From: Pseudoalteromonas rubra
GTDB lineage: Bacteria; Pseudomonadota; Gammaproteobacteria; Enterobacterales; Alteromonadaceae
DNA length: 64,000 nucleotides
Reading direction: 5' to 3'
NCBI RefSeq assembly: GCF_000238295.3
Contig: NZ_AHCD03000032.1
Span: 154,113-218,112, forward strand
The translations under genes and the position numbers were made by a program. Shown one piece after another: positions 54,181-62,873 of this stretch (its first letter is position 1; each line of letters opens with the position of its first letter). Below the pieces are notes generated by a model. The model saw only the letters and a list, made by a program, of their open reading frames with translations. It made no database searches and was not told the DNA's origin.

Positions 54181-54384
54181 ATGAAATTAAAGGTTAAAAA
54201 GACCCAATTAAAACGTTTATCGGATAAGCACGCTGGATTGGCAAAGGACGCAACACCTCAGGTTGCAGGCGGTCAGGAAGCTGCATCTATTTCTGCAGGC
54301 ATATTATGTGTAATTACATCGATGGTCGACTGCTCGCAGCAGTGCTCAAAACTGGCTTGTTCTGGGGATTACTGCAAGCTGTAA
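54181..54384 (+). CDS. Double-glycine leader peptide with Cys-rich core (RiPP/bacteriocin-like precursor)
   Basis: This 67-residue peptide has a basic amphipathic leader (MKLKVKKTQLKRLSDKHAG) leading to VAGG at residues 28-31, the cleavage motif of peptidase-containing ABC exporters. The 36-residue core has cysteines at 43, 51, 55, 60 and 65 and several Ser/Thr. AAGGA lies 6 nt before the ATG, a promoter is plausible, and a 15-bp hairpin follows. No modification enzyme or exporter is encoded nearby, so its maturation would depend on genes elsewhere. Function inferred from architecture only. Confidence 0.65.
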   Translation: MKLKVKKTQLKRLSDKHAGLAKDATPQVAGGQEAASISAGILCVITSMVDCSQQCSKLACSGDYCKL

Positions 54385-54397
54385 TTCACGCTGCTCA

Positions 54398-54432
54398 ACG
54401 CAACCTCTGAGCATTCAGCTCAGAGGTTGCGT
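54398..54432. terminator. 15-bp perfect hairpin between peptide and porin genes
   Basis: ACGCAACCTCTGAGC, loop ATTCA, GCTCAGAGGTTGCGT form a perfect 15-bp stem, 13 bp after the peptide stop and 12 bp before the porin stop. U-runs are lacking on both strands, but such stability between convergent genes argues for a shared 3'-end structure. Confidence 0.65.
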
Positions 54433-54443
54433 GATGCCCGGGA

Positions 54444-55685
54444 TTAGAAGTAATAGCCTACGTTGATGTTAAAACGGCGTTCAAAGTCATCACTATCACC
54501 GACAAGCGTGCCACCAATAAAGGGCTGATTTTGAGCATGTACCAGATCGATATAGGCCAATATTGGACCCGCAGCGACAGATACACCGGTAATATTCATC
54601 CAGGTGTTAGCACTGTCATCGGACTTATCGTGCATCAAACCAAAATCATTATACAGAGTCAGATCTTCGATGGGTCCCAATGCCACCGATAAATCGTACG
54701 ACACGCCCAAAGTGGTTGAGGAAGCTTTTGCCGCTATGGTGTCATACATGGCATTTGCCGCCACAACCAGTTGCGTTGACGCATCAACCTGATAATCATA
54801 CTCAGTGTGTTGAATGTGGAAATACCATTGCTCATACCGGTTGGACGCATGTACTGCCCAGGCCTGATAGTCGCCAGCGCGGGAAATACCATTATCCAGA
54901 CCACCATGCAGCGCAGACACGCCAATCTGGGTTTGCCCGAGCGCATGCTCAAACTGATATGCATAGCGTCCTGCCAGCGTATTGTACTCAGCTAGTTTTT
55001 GACCGGGCGCATCATAGACCCCTTCACCTACACCGCGCAGACCAACGAGATCTACAGAGTAGCGGTCCTGACGATCTTGCGCCGACCCGTCAATCCCTCC
55101 ATGGTCATCATTTTTAAAAAACGCCAAATCAAGCTGCCAGTTGTCCTGCATAGCGCGTTTAAACACCAGACCTAAGTCATAGTCCTCTTCCAGACCCACA
55201 AAGTAATTTGGCGTCATAAAATAGCTGTGTGACGCAACCGGTGTATTGCCAAACGGGACCGGCGCTAAACCCAACTGAGCCTGCCACTGTGGCGTGATGT
55301 CATAGTCCAGGTAAGCGAACTTAACAACGCGCATATAGTCATGAAAGCGCACTTCTGCATTGATCCCAACCTCAGCAACTTCTCCGGATAAATTGATACG
55401 AACCAAATCAAAATCTATGTCACCACTGCGACGTTCACTGTCTTGATCGTAAGAGTTCATACCATAGTTAAAACGGATTGCTCCGCCGACCTGAACACCT
55501 TTTTCAGGTTCTTCTGTGTGTATATCGGCACTGTCAGAGTGTGCCTCAAGCTGAGCCACTTTTTGTTCCAGGCTGGCCAGTTCACGCTTGAGTGTATCCA
55601 GTTCAGTGGTATTGGCGAAAACAGGTGAAGCGCCCATCAGTAAGGCGCTCGAAAGCAAAGCTGTATGTCGAAAACTAAATGACAT
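54444..55685 (-). CDS. Phosphate-selective porin (OprO/OprP)-like outer-membrane protein
   Basis: This 413-residue protein has a signal peptide ending VFA-NTT, a short coiled coil (ELDTLKRELASLEQKVAQLEAH) as in many trimeric porins, then VGGAIRFNYGMNSYDQDSERRSGDIDFDLVRINLSGE and repeated amphipathic strands, ending in the terminal Phe (NVGYYF) recognised by the Bam machinery. Selectivity cannot be read. It is convergent with the small peptide gene. Confidence 0.8.
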   Translation of the reverse strand: MSFSFRHTALLSSALLMGASPVFANTTELDTLKRELASLEQKVAQLEAHSDSADIHTEEPEKGVQVGGAIRFNYGMNSYDQDSERRSGDIDFDLVRINLSGEVAEVGINAEVRFHDYMRVVKFAYLDYDITPQWQAQLGLAPVPFGNTPVASHSYFMTPNYFVGLEEDYDLGLVFKRAMQDNWQLDLAFFKNDDHGGIDGSAQDRQDRYSVDLVGLRGVGEGVYDAPGQKLAEYNTLAGRYAYQFEHALGQTQIGVSALHGGLDNGISRAGDYQAWAVHASNRYEQWYFHIQHTEYDYQVDASTQLVVAANAMYDTIAAKASSTTLGVSYDLSVALGPIEDLTLYNDFGLMHDKSDDSANTWMNITGVSVAAGPILAYIDLVHAQNQPFIGGTLVGDSDDFERRFNINVGYYF

Positions 55686-56132
55686 AGGTACACATTCCGG
55701 GGAAAGCTAAAAAATTCGCGCAAGCCTATATGACAACGCTGACACGTTCAAATTAAAGAAATTCGCAACAATGTAAGGCATGTTAAAGACTTCGGAATTA
55801 GCGTTTGTGTTTGTAAAACTTGTAGTGAAAATGCAGTCAGGCTGTTTTTATCCAAACCCAAACAAAGTTACCGAGATAAAACAAATTACAATAACTATCA
55901 TAAAGTTAAAGACAACCCAGTTGTAGCTAACACCGACAAAGTTAAAGAAAGGTTAGGAATGATAGAGTCATGAGCCATTCTGGCGGCATTTCTACTCAAC
56001 TGACTTAAGTGAGCAAAAATTCGTCCACACGCAACCCCAAAAGGATACCTGTCACTTACCGCACCTGCCGACATTTTTTACCAAAACACGCTAACCTGTG
56101 AGTATCTTTCTGTGGACTTAAGTTGAACAAGC
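55686..56132. other. Non-coding gap, divergent porin / aldose dehydrogenase
   Basis: This stretch of 447 bp has no credible gene. The motif AAAGTTA recurs (three copies between about 55860 and 55950, two as AAAGTTAAAGA). It must hold promoters for both flanking genes; none is clear enough to call. Confidence 0.4.
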
Positions 56133-57269
56133 ATGAAGAAAACACTAAACAAAATTGCGTTAAGCTTATTATTTATCTCTGCTCAAAGCGTTCAGGCTGT
56201 GGAGCCGCAGACCATCGAACTGGCAAAGAGCGCGGACAACTATCAGCTGGAGCTGGTAGCCAGAGGCATTCAGATCCCCTGGGGAATGGTTTGGCTAAAT
56301 GACAAGGAATTGCTGGTCACGGACAGGTCGGGTCAGCTCCGCCTGATCAAAGAAGGGAAACTAATCGACAAGCCAATTGAAGGCGTACCTGAGGTACATG
56401 CAGAGCGCCAGGGTGGCCTGCTGGATATCGAGATCGATCCTAACTTCGATAAAAATGGCTGGATCTACTTTTCTTATTCGGGCTTTGAAGGCAAAGAAAA
56501 AGGCAGTAACACTTCTATCATGCGTGCCCGACTGAAAGACATGAAGCTGATCGATAAGCAATTAATATTTGATGGCTACCCAAATACCGAACGTGCGTTC
56601 CATTTTGGTTCTCGTATTGAATTCGATAAAGACGGCTATCTGTATTTTTCAATCGGTGACCGGGGCAATCGGGATGTACACCCCCAACGTTTAGATCACG
56701 ATGCTGGCAAAATACACCGTATCAATGCTGATGGCAGCATCCCGAAATCTAACCCGTTTGCAAAACACAAAGATGCACGGAAAAGTGTCTACTCGTATGG
56801 CCACAGAAACCCACAGGGTATGGCTATGCACCCTGAAACCGGCGAGATCTGGACACATGAACATGGCCCGCGCGGCGGCGATGAAATTAACATAATCAAG
56901 CCAGGACGCAACTACGGCTGGCCCGTCATTACTTATGGGATCAACTACAACGGCACCAAGATCACCGATGAGACCTCCCGTACCGGTATGCAACAACCGG
57001 ACTGGGTTTGGGTACCTTCAATCGCCCCCTCAGGAATGGCGTTCGTTACCAGTGATAAATATCCACACTGGCAAGGTCACCTGGTTGTTGGCGCGATGAA
57101 GTTTGCTCACCTGGTATTAGTTGAGCTCGATGGCAACAAGGTGGTTGGTCATAGTAAACTCTTCGAAGGTGCCGGGCGCGTTCGCAGCATCGCCACGCAT
57201 CCGAACGGTGATCTCTACCTGGGTATAGACGGCAGCGGGATCTTTAAAGTGGTACCCAAAACCAAATAG
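56133..57269 (+). CDS. Soluble aldose sugar dehydrogenase (YliI/PQQ sorbosone dehydrogenase family)
   Basis: This 378-residue periplasmic beta-propeller has a signal peptide ending SVQA-VEP. Family features are IQIPWGMVWLNDKELLVTDRSGQLRLI, ERQGGLLDIEIDPNF, FHFGSRIEFDKDGYLYFSIGDRG, YSYGHRNPQGMAMHPETGEIWTHEHGPRGGDEINII and GRNYGWPVITYG. Relatives use PQQ to oxidise aldoses. Only a weak ribosome site precedes the ATG. Confidence 0.88.
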   Translation: MKKTLNKIALSLLFISAQSVQAVEPQTIELAKSADNYQLELVARGIQIPWGMVWLNDKELLVTDRSGQLRLIKEGKLIDKPIEGVPEVHAERQGGLLDIEIDPNFDKNGWIYFSYSGFEGKEKGSNTSIMRARLKDMKLIDKQLIFDGYPNTERAFHFGSRIEFDKDGYLYFSIGDRGNRDVHPQRLDHDAGKIHRINADGSIPKSNPFAKHKDARKSVYSYGHRNPQGMAMHPETGEIWTHEHGPRGGDEINIIKPGRNYGWPVITYGINYNGTKITDETSRTGMQQPDWVWVPSIAPSGMAFVTSDKYPHWQGHLVVGAMKFAHLVLVELDGNKVVGHSKLFEGAGRVRSIATHPNGDLYLGIDGSGIFKVVPKTK

Positions 57270-57352
57270 TCAGTAATACCATCTTCCCGGCCACCGAGCC
57301 GGGAGTTATTTGACCTAGAGTACACCAACCAGTAACGGGGTTTACCTATCTA

Positions 57353-57514
57353 ATACCAATTTGCTTAATTAAGTGATCTATTTTGAGGCGAGAAAAAAGG
57401 GTCGATAACAAGGCAAAAATTTTGCTATTTAGTTGTTCTAAATGAGAAATTTTTAACGCTGTTAGCGTCCTATTTGCTCCTTCAAATAGACCAGGTATTA
57501 AGTGAAATTGGTAT
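57353..57514. mobile_element. Palindromic miniature element (MITE-like), 162 bp
   Basis: The ends are ATACCAATTT (57353-57362) and AAATTGGTAT (57505-57514), with further inverted similarity inward (CTTAAT; TCTATTT...GAGG against CCTTC...AAATAGA), so the whole element can fold as a long imperfect hairpin. It encodes nothing. From memory, repeats with these ends are scattered in Pseudoalteromonas genomes. The flanks show no clear target duplication. It ends 2 bp before the 1408-bp tandem duplication. Confidence 0.65.
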
Positions 57515-57516
57515 AA

Positions 57517-58924
57517 ACCCAACCCTTTATAAACCATTCAAGCAAAAAATGCAGGCCCTTGGAGGCTATCATTAAGCGTTTAAATTCAGTTGACCAACAG
57601 CAATGAACACAAGTTTCTTGAAGATAGTGTAGCAATGTAAAGGGGAAACGCGAGACGTTGAAAGTTGAGGAAAGCGGTGTACCTAGATATCATAATGTAT
57701 TAGAAGGAAGGTACACCATAGCCTCGATTCTAGTCTAACACAAAATAAAGTTATGAAGAGAGTTTAATGTCACAAATGTTGGAAGATGATTTCTGGGCAA
57801 AGATTCTGCGCAAGCACGTATCTGAGGAAGATGCCTCAAAAGATAATCCAGATTCAAACCCGTATCTCCCCTTTCCTGCCCAGGAAATAGCCATACGCAA
57901 GAAGCTCTCAGTTGTATTGCCTGCTTTGGCGTCGAGCCGGGAAGAAAGCAAAATGCAACTTCAGCTTGAAGCCATCGAACTGGGGTTTATTTTTGAGGAC
58001 GAGGCACTCAATGCTCTTGTCTGTAATCCCCAGCAAAGCGCATCGATATTTCAGACTCTTCAGACTTTAGTGGGGGCAGATAAGGTATGGGAGCCACTAT
58101 ATCCCAATTTCCCAAAGCAAGTTTATGATGCACACCAGGTCGAACTATTCTTTAATGCCATAGGGCACTATTTTAGCCAGGGAGCCTGGCAACCAGATTA
58201 CACCAAAGAACTCAGATTGCCATTGTCAGAGGCTGTCAAGTTAAAGCCCATTGGACTGATTTCGAGTAACGAGTATATTCGCATTTTCAGTGAAATACTT
58301 TCCAGCAACGCGTCACTTCCCGAGTTTGACCGGGAAATTATTCGTCACTTTGTCAGCCACTTTGACGAACAAATACTGGAAAAACATATACCAGATGACA
58401 TTCCATTTAAGGAGACGCGCTGCCAGCTAATCGCTGAAGGCAGACTGGCCAATATGCCGTCAATTTCAGAGCTTCCTCTTGCCACTGCAACAGATATCCT
58501 GCGCGTTGCAACGCACTTGTCTCAAGGAGATATATCACTGGCCTCAAATACGAAGTTCAAGTTGAGCAAAGCAGATCGCCGTTGGCTTGTCGAAAAGCTA
58601 GAGCCAGTTATCAACATAGATGACATTATTCGCCAAAAGGGAAAATGGAAACGATTGTTTCATTGTTTACACATTGGAACATTCGAAGAGGCACCTGTTA
58701 GCAGAGAAATCGCAGCCAAACTCAGAAATGGCAAGCTTCAGGGATACAATGGCATTATTGAACAAGCACTGGCAGATCGGTCGCTGACGCCTCTTTTAGA
58801 CCTGCTTGCTAAAAAACCCGGAGAGTTTGCAAGGCGGGTCGACCACCTACTTCGTGTGTTCTCTGAAGATGAAGCGAAAGTCATACTGGACAGATTTTCA
58901 GGCGTAATTTCAGATGTCGATACT
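57517..58924. repeat. 1408-bp tandem duplication, copy 1
   Basis: Every base compared is identical to 58925-60332 at an offset of 1408. Left of it the sequence departs at 57516 (A versus T at 58924), and right of copy 2 at 60333 (C versus A at 58925), so there is no junction microhomology. It contains 250 bp of upstream DNA and the first 386 codons of the TerD-domain gene. Confidence 0.92.
57676..57717. promoter_or_regulatory. 9-bp inverted repeat upstream of the truncated TerD gene
   Basis: GGTGTACCT (57676-57684) and AGGTACACC (57709-57717), spaced 24 bp, lie 50-90 bp before the start codon. The same pair recurs at 59084-59092 and 59117-59125 before the intact gene because the region is duplicated. 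It could be a regulator site or a leader-RNA stem. Confidence 0.45.
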
Positions 58925-59014
58925 ACCCAACCCTTTATAAACCATTCAAGCAAAAAATGCAGGCCCTTGGAGGCTATCATTAAGCGTTTAAATTCAGTTG
59001 ACCAACAGCAATGA
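57767..59014 (+). pseudogene. Truncated copy of the TerD-domain gene
   Basis: The first 386 residues are identical to the gene at 59175. At the duplication junction (58924/58925) the frame runs into copied upstream DNA and adds 29 unrelated residues before a stop. It therefore has the N-terminal helical domain but none of the middle region or the TerD domain. Its promoter region and ribosome site are intact, so a 415-residue protein could still be made. Confidence 0.85.
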
Positions 59015-60332
59015 ACACAAGTTTCTTGAAGATAGTGTAGCAATGTAAAGGGGAAACGCGAGACGTTGAAAGTTGAGGAAAGCGGTGTACCTAGATATCA
59101 TAATGTATTAGAAGGAAGGTACACCATAGCCTCGATTCTAGTCTAACACAAAATAAAGTTATGAAGAGAGTTTAATGTCACAAATGTTGGAAGATGATTT
59201 CTGGGCAAAGATTCTGCGCAAGCACGTATCTGAGGAAGATGCCTCAAAAGATAATCCAGATTCAAACCCGTATCTCCCCTTTCCTGCCCAGGAAATAGCC
59301 ATACGCAAGAAGCTCTCAGTTGTATTGCCTGCTTTGGCGTCGAGCCGGGAAGAAAGCAAAATGCAACTTCAGCTTGAAGCCATCGAACTGGGGTTTATTT
59401 TTGAGGACGAGGCACTCAATGCTCTTGTCTGTAATCCCCAGCAAAGCGCATCGATATTTCAGACTCTTCAGACTTTAGTGGGGGCAGATAAGGTATGGGA
59501 GCCACTATATCCCAATTTCCCAAAGCAAGTTTATGATGCACACCAGGTCGAACTATTCTTTAATGCCATAGGGCACTATTTTAGCCAGGGAGCCTGGCAA
59601 CCAGATTACACCAAAGAACTCAGATTGCCATTGTCAGAGGCTGTCAAGTTAAAGCCCATTGGACTGATTTCGAGTAACGAGTATATTCGCATTTTCAGTG
59701 AAATACTTTCCAGCAACGCGTCACTTCCCGAGTTTGACCGGGAAATTATTCGTCACTTTGTCAGCCACTTTGACGAACAAATACTGGAAAAACATATACC
59801 AGATGACATTCCATTTAAGGAGACGCGCTGCCAGCTAATCGCTGAAGGCAGACTGGCCAATATGCCGTCAATTTCAGAGCTTCCTCTTGCCACTGCAACA
59901 GATATCCTGCGCGTTGCAACGCACTTGTCTCAAGGAGATATATCACTGGCCTCAAATACGAAGTTCAAGTTGAGCAAAGCAGATCGCCGTTGGCTTGTCG
60001 AAAAGCTAGAGCCAGTTATCAACATAGATGACATTATTCGCCAAAAGGGAAAATGGAAACGATTGTTTCATTGTTTACACATTGGAACATTCGAAGAGGC
60101 ACCTGTTAGCAGAGAAATCGCAGCCAAACTCAGAAATGGCAAGCTTCAGGGATACAATGGCATTATTGAACAAGCACTGGCAGATCGGTCGCTGACGCCT
60201 CTTTTAGACCTGCTTGCTAAAAAACCCGGAGAGTTTGCAAGGCGGGTCGACCACCTACTTCGTGTGTTCTCTGAAGATGAAGCGAAAGTCATACTGGACA
60301 GATTTTCAGGCGTAATTTCAGATGTCGATACT
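58925..60332. repeat. 1408-bp tandem duplication, copy 2
   Basis: Second copy of the unit at 57517-58924, directly abutting it. It carries the upstream region and 5' half of the intact gene. The apparent lack of any difference implies a very recent event, ongoing gene conversion or an assembly artefact. Confidence 0.92.
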
Positions 60333-61370
60333 CGGGTTCTGGTACAAATGTTGGGGCACTTTAACCATCGTAGCGCCTGCGAGAGCGCAACAAGCGGCGC
60401 TGATCAGAACACTGTAACAATGACTCGGGTCGCGATACCAAAAGGCCAAATAGCCAAAGCAATGGTGCTTAACGGTGACTTACCACGGATTGCCGCGTCG
60501 ATACTGCAAAGATTAGTTGAGATGATAACAAATGCACTTATGGCGCGCTTTTCGCGATTGCCCGGCCTCGGTAAAGTCTGGATAGCTCCGGCATTAGCAA
60601 AAGCGCCGGTGCCGCTGCAAATGCGAACCGCTGCTGAAGGGTTGAAGGTTGTTCAACGCGGAACCAGGTTACCGATGGGCGACAAAAATGTGCTGCGATT
60701 TTTTGTCCATTGGATCGGAGACGACATCGACTTATCAGCGTGTTTCTTAACCGACTCCTTGACTTTTCACTCAGAAATTGCCTATTACGCGCTTCGTAGC
60801 GACGAGTCTTGTAACAACTACAGGGCTGTCCACAGTGGCGACATAACCCATGCACCAGAGCCGCATGGCGCGTGCGAATTTATTGATATAGAGCTCGACT
60901 CTATCACAGACATCAGCATTCGTTATATCTCGCTGGATGTTAGGGTTTACTCAGGTGGCCCATTACCCGAACAACAAGCCAATGCAGGGTGGATGTTTCG
61001 AGAGCAGCAAGGCCAGGCCGGTGAAATATTTGATGCAACGACAGTAGAACAAAGAATCTCCATTAGTGCGACAAGTCATTCATGCATGGTTGCGGTATTC
61101 GATATTAAAGAACGAGAGGTTATCTGGCTTGATCTGGCCGGCTCTTCTAACCAGCTTGAGTCTTGTAATAATGTCCACAACAATCGCACCAATATTGAAA
61201 CGCTGCTCAAAGCGTCTTTAAACTTCCACCAGGTATCTGTTTATGACCTTTTAAAACTACACGTATTAAGCCGGGGGGAACTCGCGGCGTCGGAACAAGA
61301 AGCCGAGCTAATATTAGATGAAAACTTGGTATATCAGAGCAATGTGATTAATTCGGAATATCTCTGCTAG
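59175..61370 (+). CDS. TerD-domain protein with large N-terminal helical domain
   Basis: This 731-residue protein has a helical N-terminal region (1 to about 400), a middle linker (LPRIAASILQRLVEMI...RFSRLPGLGKVWIAPALAKAPVPLQMRTAAEGLKVVQRGTRLP) and a C-terminal TerD-like domain from about residue 500: LRFFVHWIGDDIDLSACFLTD, AVHSGDITHAPEPHGACEFIDIELDSI, SLDVRVYSGG. TerD domains bind calcium and act in tellurite, phage and stress responses. No signal peptide. No other ter gene is in the window. Substrate or partner unknown. Confidence 0.75.
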   Translation: MSQMLEDDFWAKILRKHVSEEDASKDNPDSNPYLPFPAQEIAIRKKLSVVLPALASSREESKMQLQLEAIELGFIFEDEALNALVCNPQQSASIFQTLQTLVGADKVWEPLYPNFPKQVYDAHQVELFFNAIGHYFSQGAWQPDYTKELRLPLSEAVKLKPIGLISSNEYIRIFSEILSSNASLPEFDREIIRHFVSHFDEQILEKHIPDDIPFKETRCQLIAEGRLANMPSISELPLATATDILRVATHLSQGDISLASNTKFKLSKADRRWLVEKLEPVINIDDIIRQKGKWKRLFHCLHIGTFEEAPVSREIAAKLRNGKLQGYNGIIEQALADRSLTPLLDLLAKKPGEFARRVDHLLRVFSEDEAKVILDRFSGVISDVDTRVLVQMLGHFNHRSACESATSGADQNTVTMTRVAIPKGQIAKAMVLNGDLPRIAASILQRLVEMITNALMARFSRLPGLGKVWIAPALAKAPVPLQMRTAAEGLKVVQRGTRLPMGDKNVLRFFVHWIGDDIDLSACFLTDSLTFHSEIAYYALRSDESCNNYRAVHSGDITHAPEPHGACEFIDIELDSITDISIRYISLDVRVYSGGPLPEQQANAGWMFREQQGQAGEIFDATTVEQRISISATSHSCMVAVFDIKEREVIWLDLAGSSNQLESCNNVHNNRTNIETLLKASLNFHQVSVYDLLKLHVLSRGELAASEQEAELILDENLVYQSNVINSEYLC

Positions 61371-61667
61371 CTTGCTTTCTATGGGGCGTGGCCCATCGCC
61401 CCTCAGCGAGCATTATGCTGTTTATTCCGCAGCCACATTCTTCAAATAAAATTTTCACTCTCCTTTGTCAAATATTGCTGAATATTAAAGTGCATAATGA
61501 AAATGCGCACTTCTCAGCGGTGTCCACAAGACTAATATACCCGCCGGTCGTTGTGAACAGATCACTAAACTCCCGCCTCCCCACGACTATTTCATTAATC
61601 GTTTTATAATTTTAATAAATAAAGGTTACAATACAGTTTTGCAATAAACAATATAAAGTCCTGTTCA
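61371..61667. other. Non-coding gap before the acyltransferase operon
   Basis: Nearly 300 bp without a supported gene. Just after the TerD gene GGGGCG/CGCCCC (about 61384-61403) could form a weak hairpin. The last 60 bp before 61668 are AT-rich and probably contain the promoter of the next operon. Confidence 0.4.
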
Positions 61668-62873
61668 ATGTCTATCAGAGTCAAAGTTGCTACTACGCCG
61701 GTTGAGCTTAATCATGTATACCAACTTAGGTATCGGGTTTACGTGAAAGAATACGCCTATATGCAGGCAAATCCGCAACACATTATTATGGATATGTTTG
61801 ATGGTATGCCTGATAGCTATAATATTATCGCCTATGATGGCGAAACACCGGTTGGCACTATACGTGTGGTTATCGATGGTGCGCTAAGACTGCCAGCGGA
61901 TCAGATGTACGACTTCAACCAATACCGCATGCAACTTATTGAACAAGCCCAATCACAGGACTTACCCCTCCCTTTGCTGGCGAACTCGGGCATGTTTGCG
62001 ATTGATGCCAGATGGCGAAATCGTCGCGATTTATTTCGGGCGCTTTTTAAACTGAGCTGTGATATCGGCGAAGTAAGAGGCGTCACTGATATAATCACGA
62101 CCGCGAACATAGAAACGCTGGCCCTATACAAACGCATGGGCCTGAAAGCCCTGGGCGCACAAGTCCGTCATGAACATATTTCCGTTTCTATGGTGCCTAT
62201 GCACTGCACCATGCAGCAGATCACTCAATGGGCATTTGGTGGCCCAAGAACACACTCAAAACTGACCGAGTTATTCTCACAATGCTACGAGTATTTGCTG
62301 GTCAGCGCTGGCACAGAGATTTTTAACACAGCAGATGAAAATGCGAATGAAGCTTACCTCATCAGCAGTGGCGCCATCAGCATCACCATGGACACCACGA
62401 CCGAACAACAGGACTTTGACCTTGCGACCCTAACGGCCGGAGAGTTATTCGGTGAATCATGTCTGTTTGATGAACAGGCACGCACAGTCAACGCTACAGC
62501 CATCGTAAACACAGATCTGTTGGTACTAAAGAAAAAAGACTTCTGGCACCAGGTCAATCAAGATCAGAGCTATATGAAAGTGGTCCTTCAAGTGATGGAA
62601 CAAAAACTTCGAGATGTCGGCCGAAGAGCACTCATTTACGCACATGCCTCACGCGAAGAAAGGTTAGCGTTTTTTCTGGAGCAACTGGCAAAAACCGCAC
62701 AACCTATGCTGCGAAAGCCGCATCAACGTGTTGTCAGAATGGGTGGACATGCGTTTTCTGTTATCTCGGGGATTAAGCGTGATGAAAGCCAGGCATTTTT
62801 GGAACGCCAGGCTCAGGCAGGCTGTATCGGCCTAACAGAAAACAGCATTGTTTTTTATCGTGAGGCCAGATAA
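61668..62873 (+). CDS. FeeM/LuxI-like acyltransferase fused to a CRP-like cyclic-nucleotide module
   Basis: This is a 401-residue three-part protein. Residues 1-185 are a GNAT-fold acyltransferase of the autoinducer-synthase/FeeM type: YQLRYRVYVKEYAYM, DMFD, AYDGETPVGTIRVV, SGMFAIDARWRNR, LALYKRMGLKALG. Residues about 205-320 are a cNMP-binding domain with phosphate cassette GELFGESCLFDEQARTV (Gly262-Glu263, Arg272-Thr273). Residues about 325-401 resemble the CRP wing-helix (ERLAFFLEQLA...VISGIKRDESQAFLERQAQAGCI). Likely makes an N-acyl amino acid or lactone under cyclic-nucleotide control. Overlaps the methyltransferase gene by 1 nt. Confidence 0.75.
   Translation: MSIRVKVATTPVELNHVYQLRYRVYVKEYAYMQANPQHIIMDMFDGMPDSYNIIAYDGETPVGTIRVVIDGALRLPADQMYDFNQYRMQLIEQAQSQDLPLPLLANSGMFAIDARWRNRRDLFRALFKLSCDIGEVRGVTDIITTANIETLALYKRMGLKALGAQVRHEHISVSMVPMHCTMQQITQWAFGGPRTHSKLTELFSQCYEYLLVSAGTEIFNTADENANEAYLISSGAISITMDTTTEQQDFDLATLTAGELFGESCLFDEQARTVNATAIVNTDLLVLKKKDFWHQVNQDQSYMKVVLQVMEQKLRDVGRRALIYAHASREERLAFFLEQLAKTAQPMLRKPHQRVVRMGGHAFSVISGIKRDESQAFLERQAQAGCIGLTENSIVFYREAR

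Noticed and set aside
54181..54384. Full lanthipeptide gene cluster around the small peptide
   Set aside because: No LanB/LanC/LanM, radical-SAM enzyme or C39-peptidase transporter is encoded within the window; only the precursor-like gene is seen.
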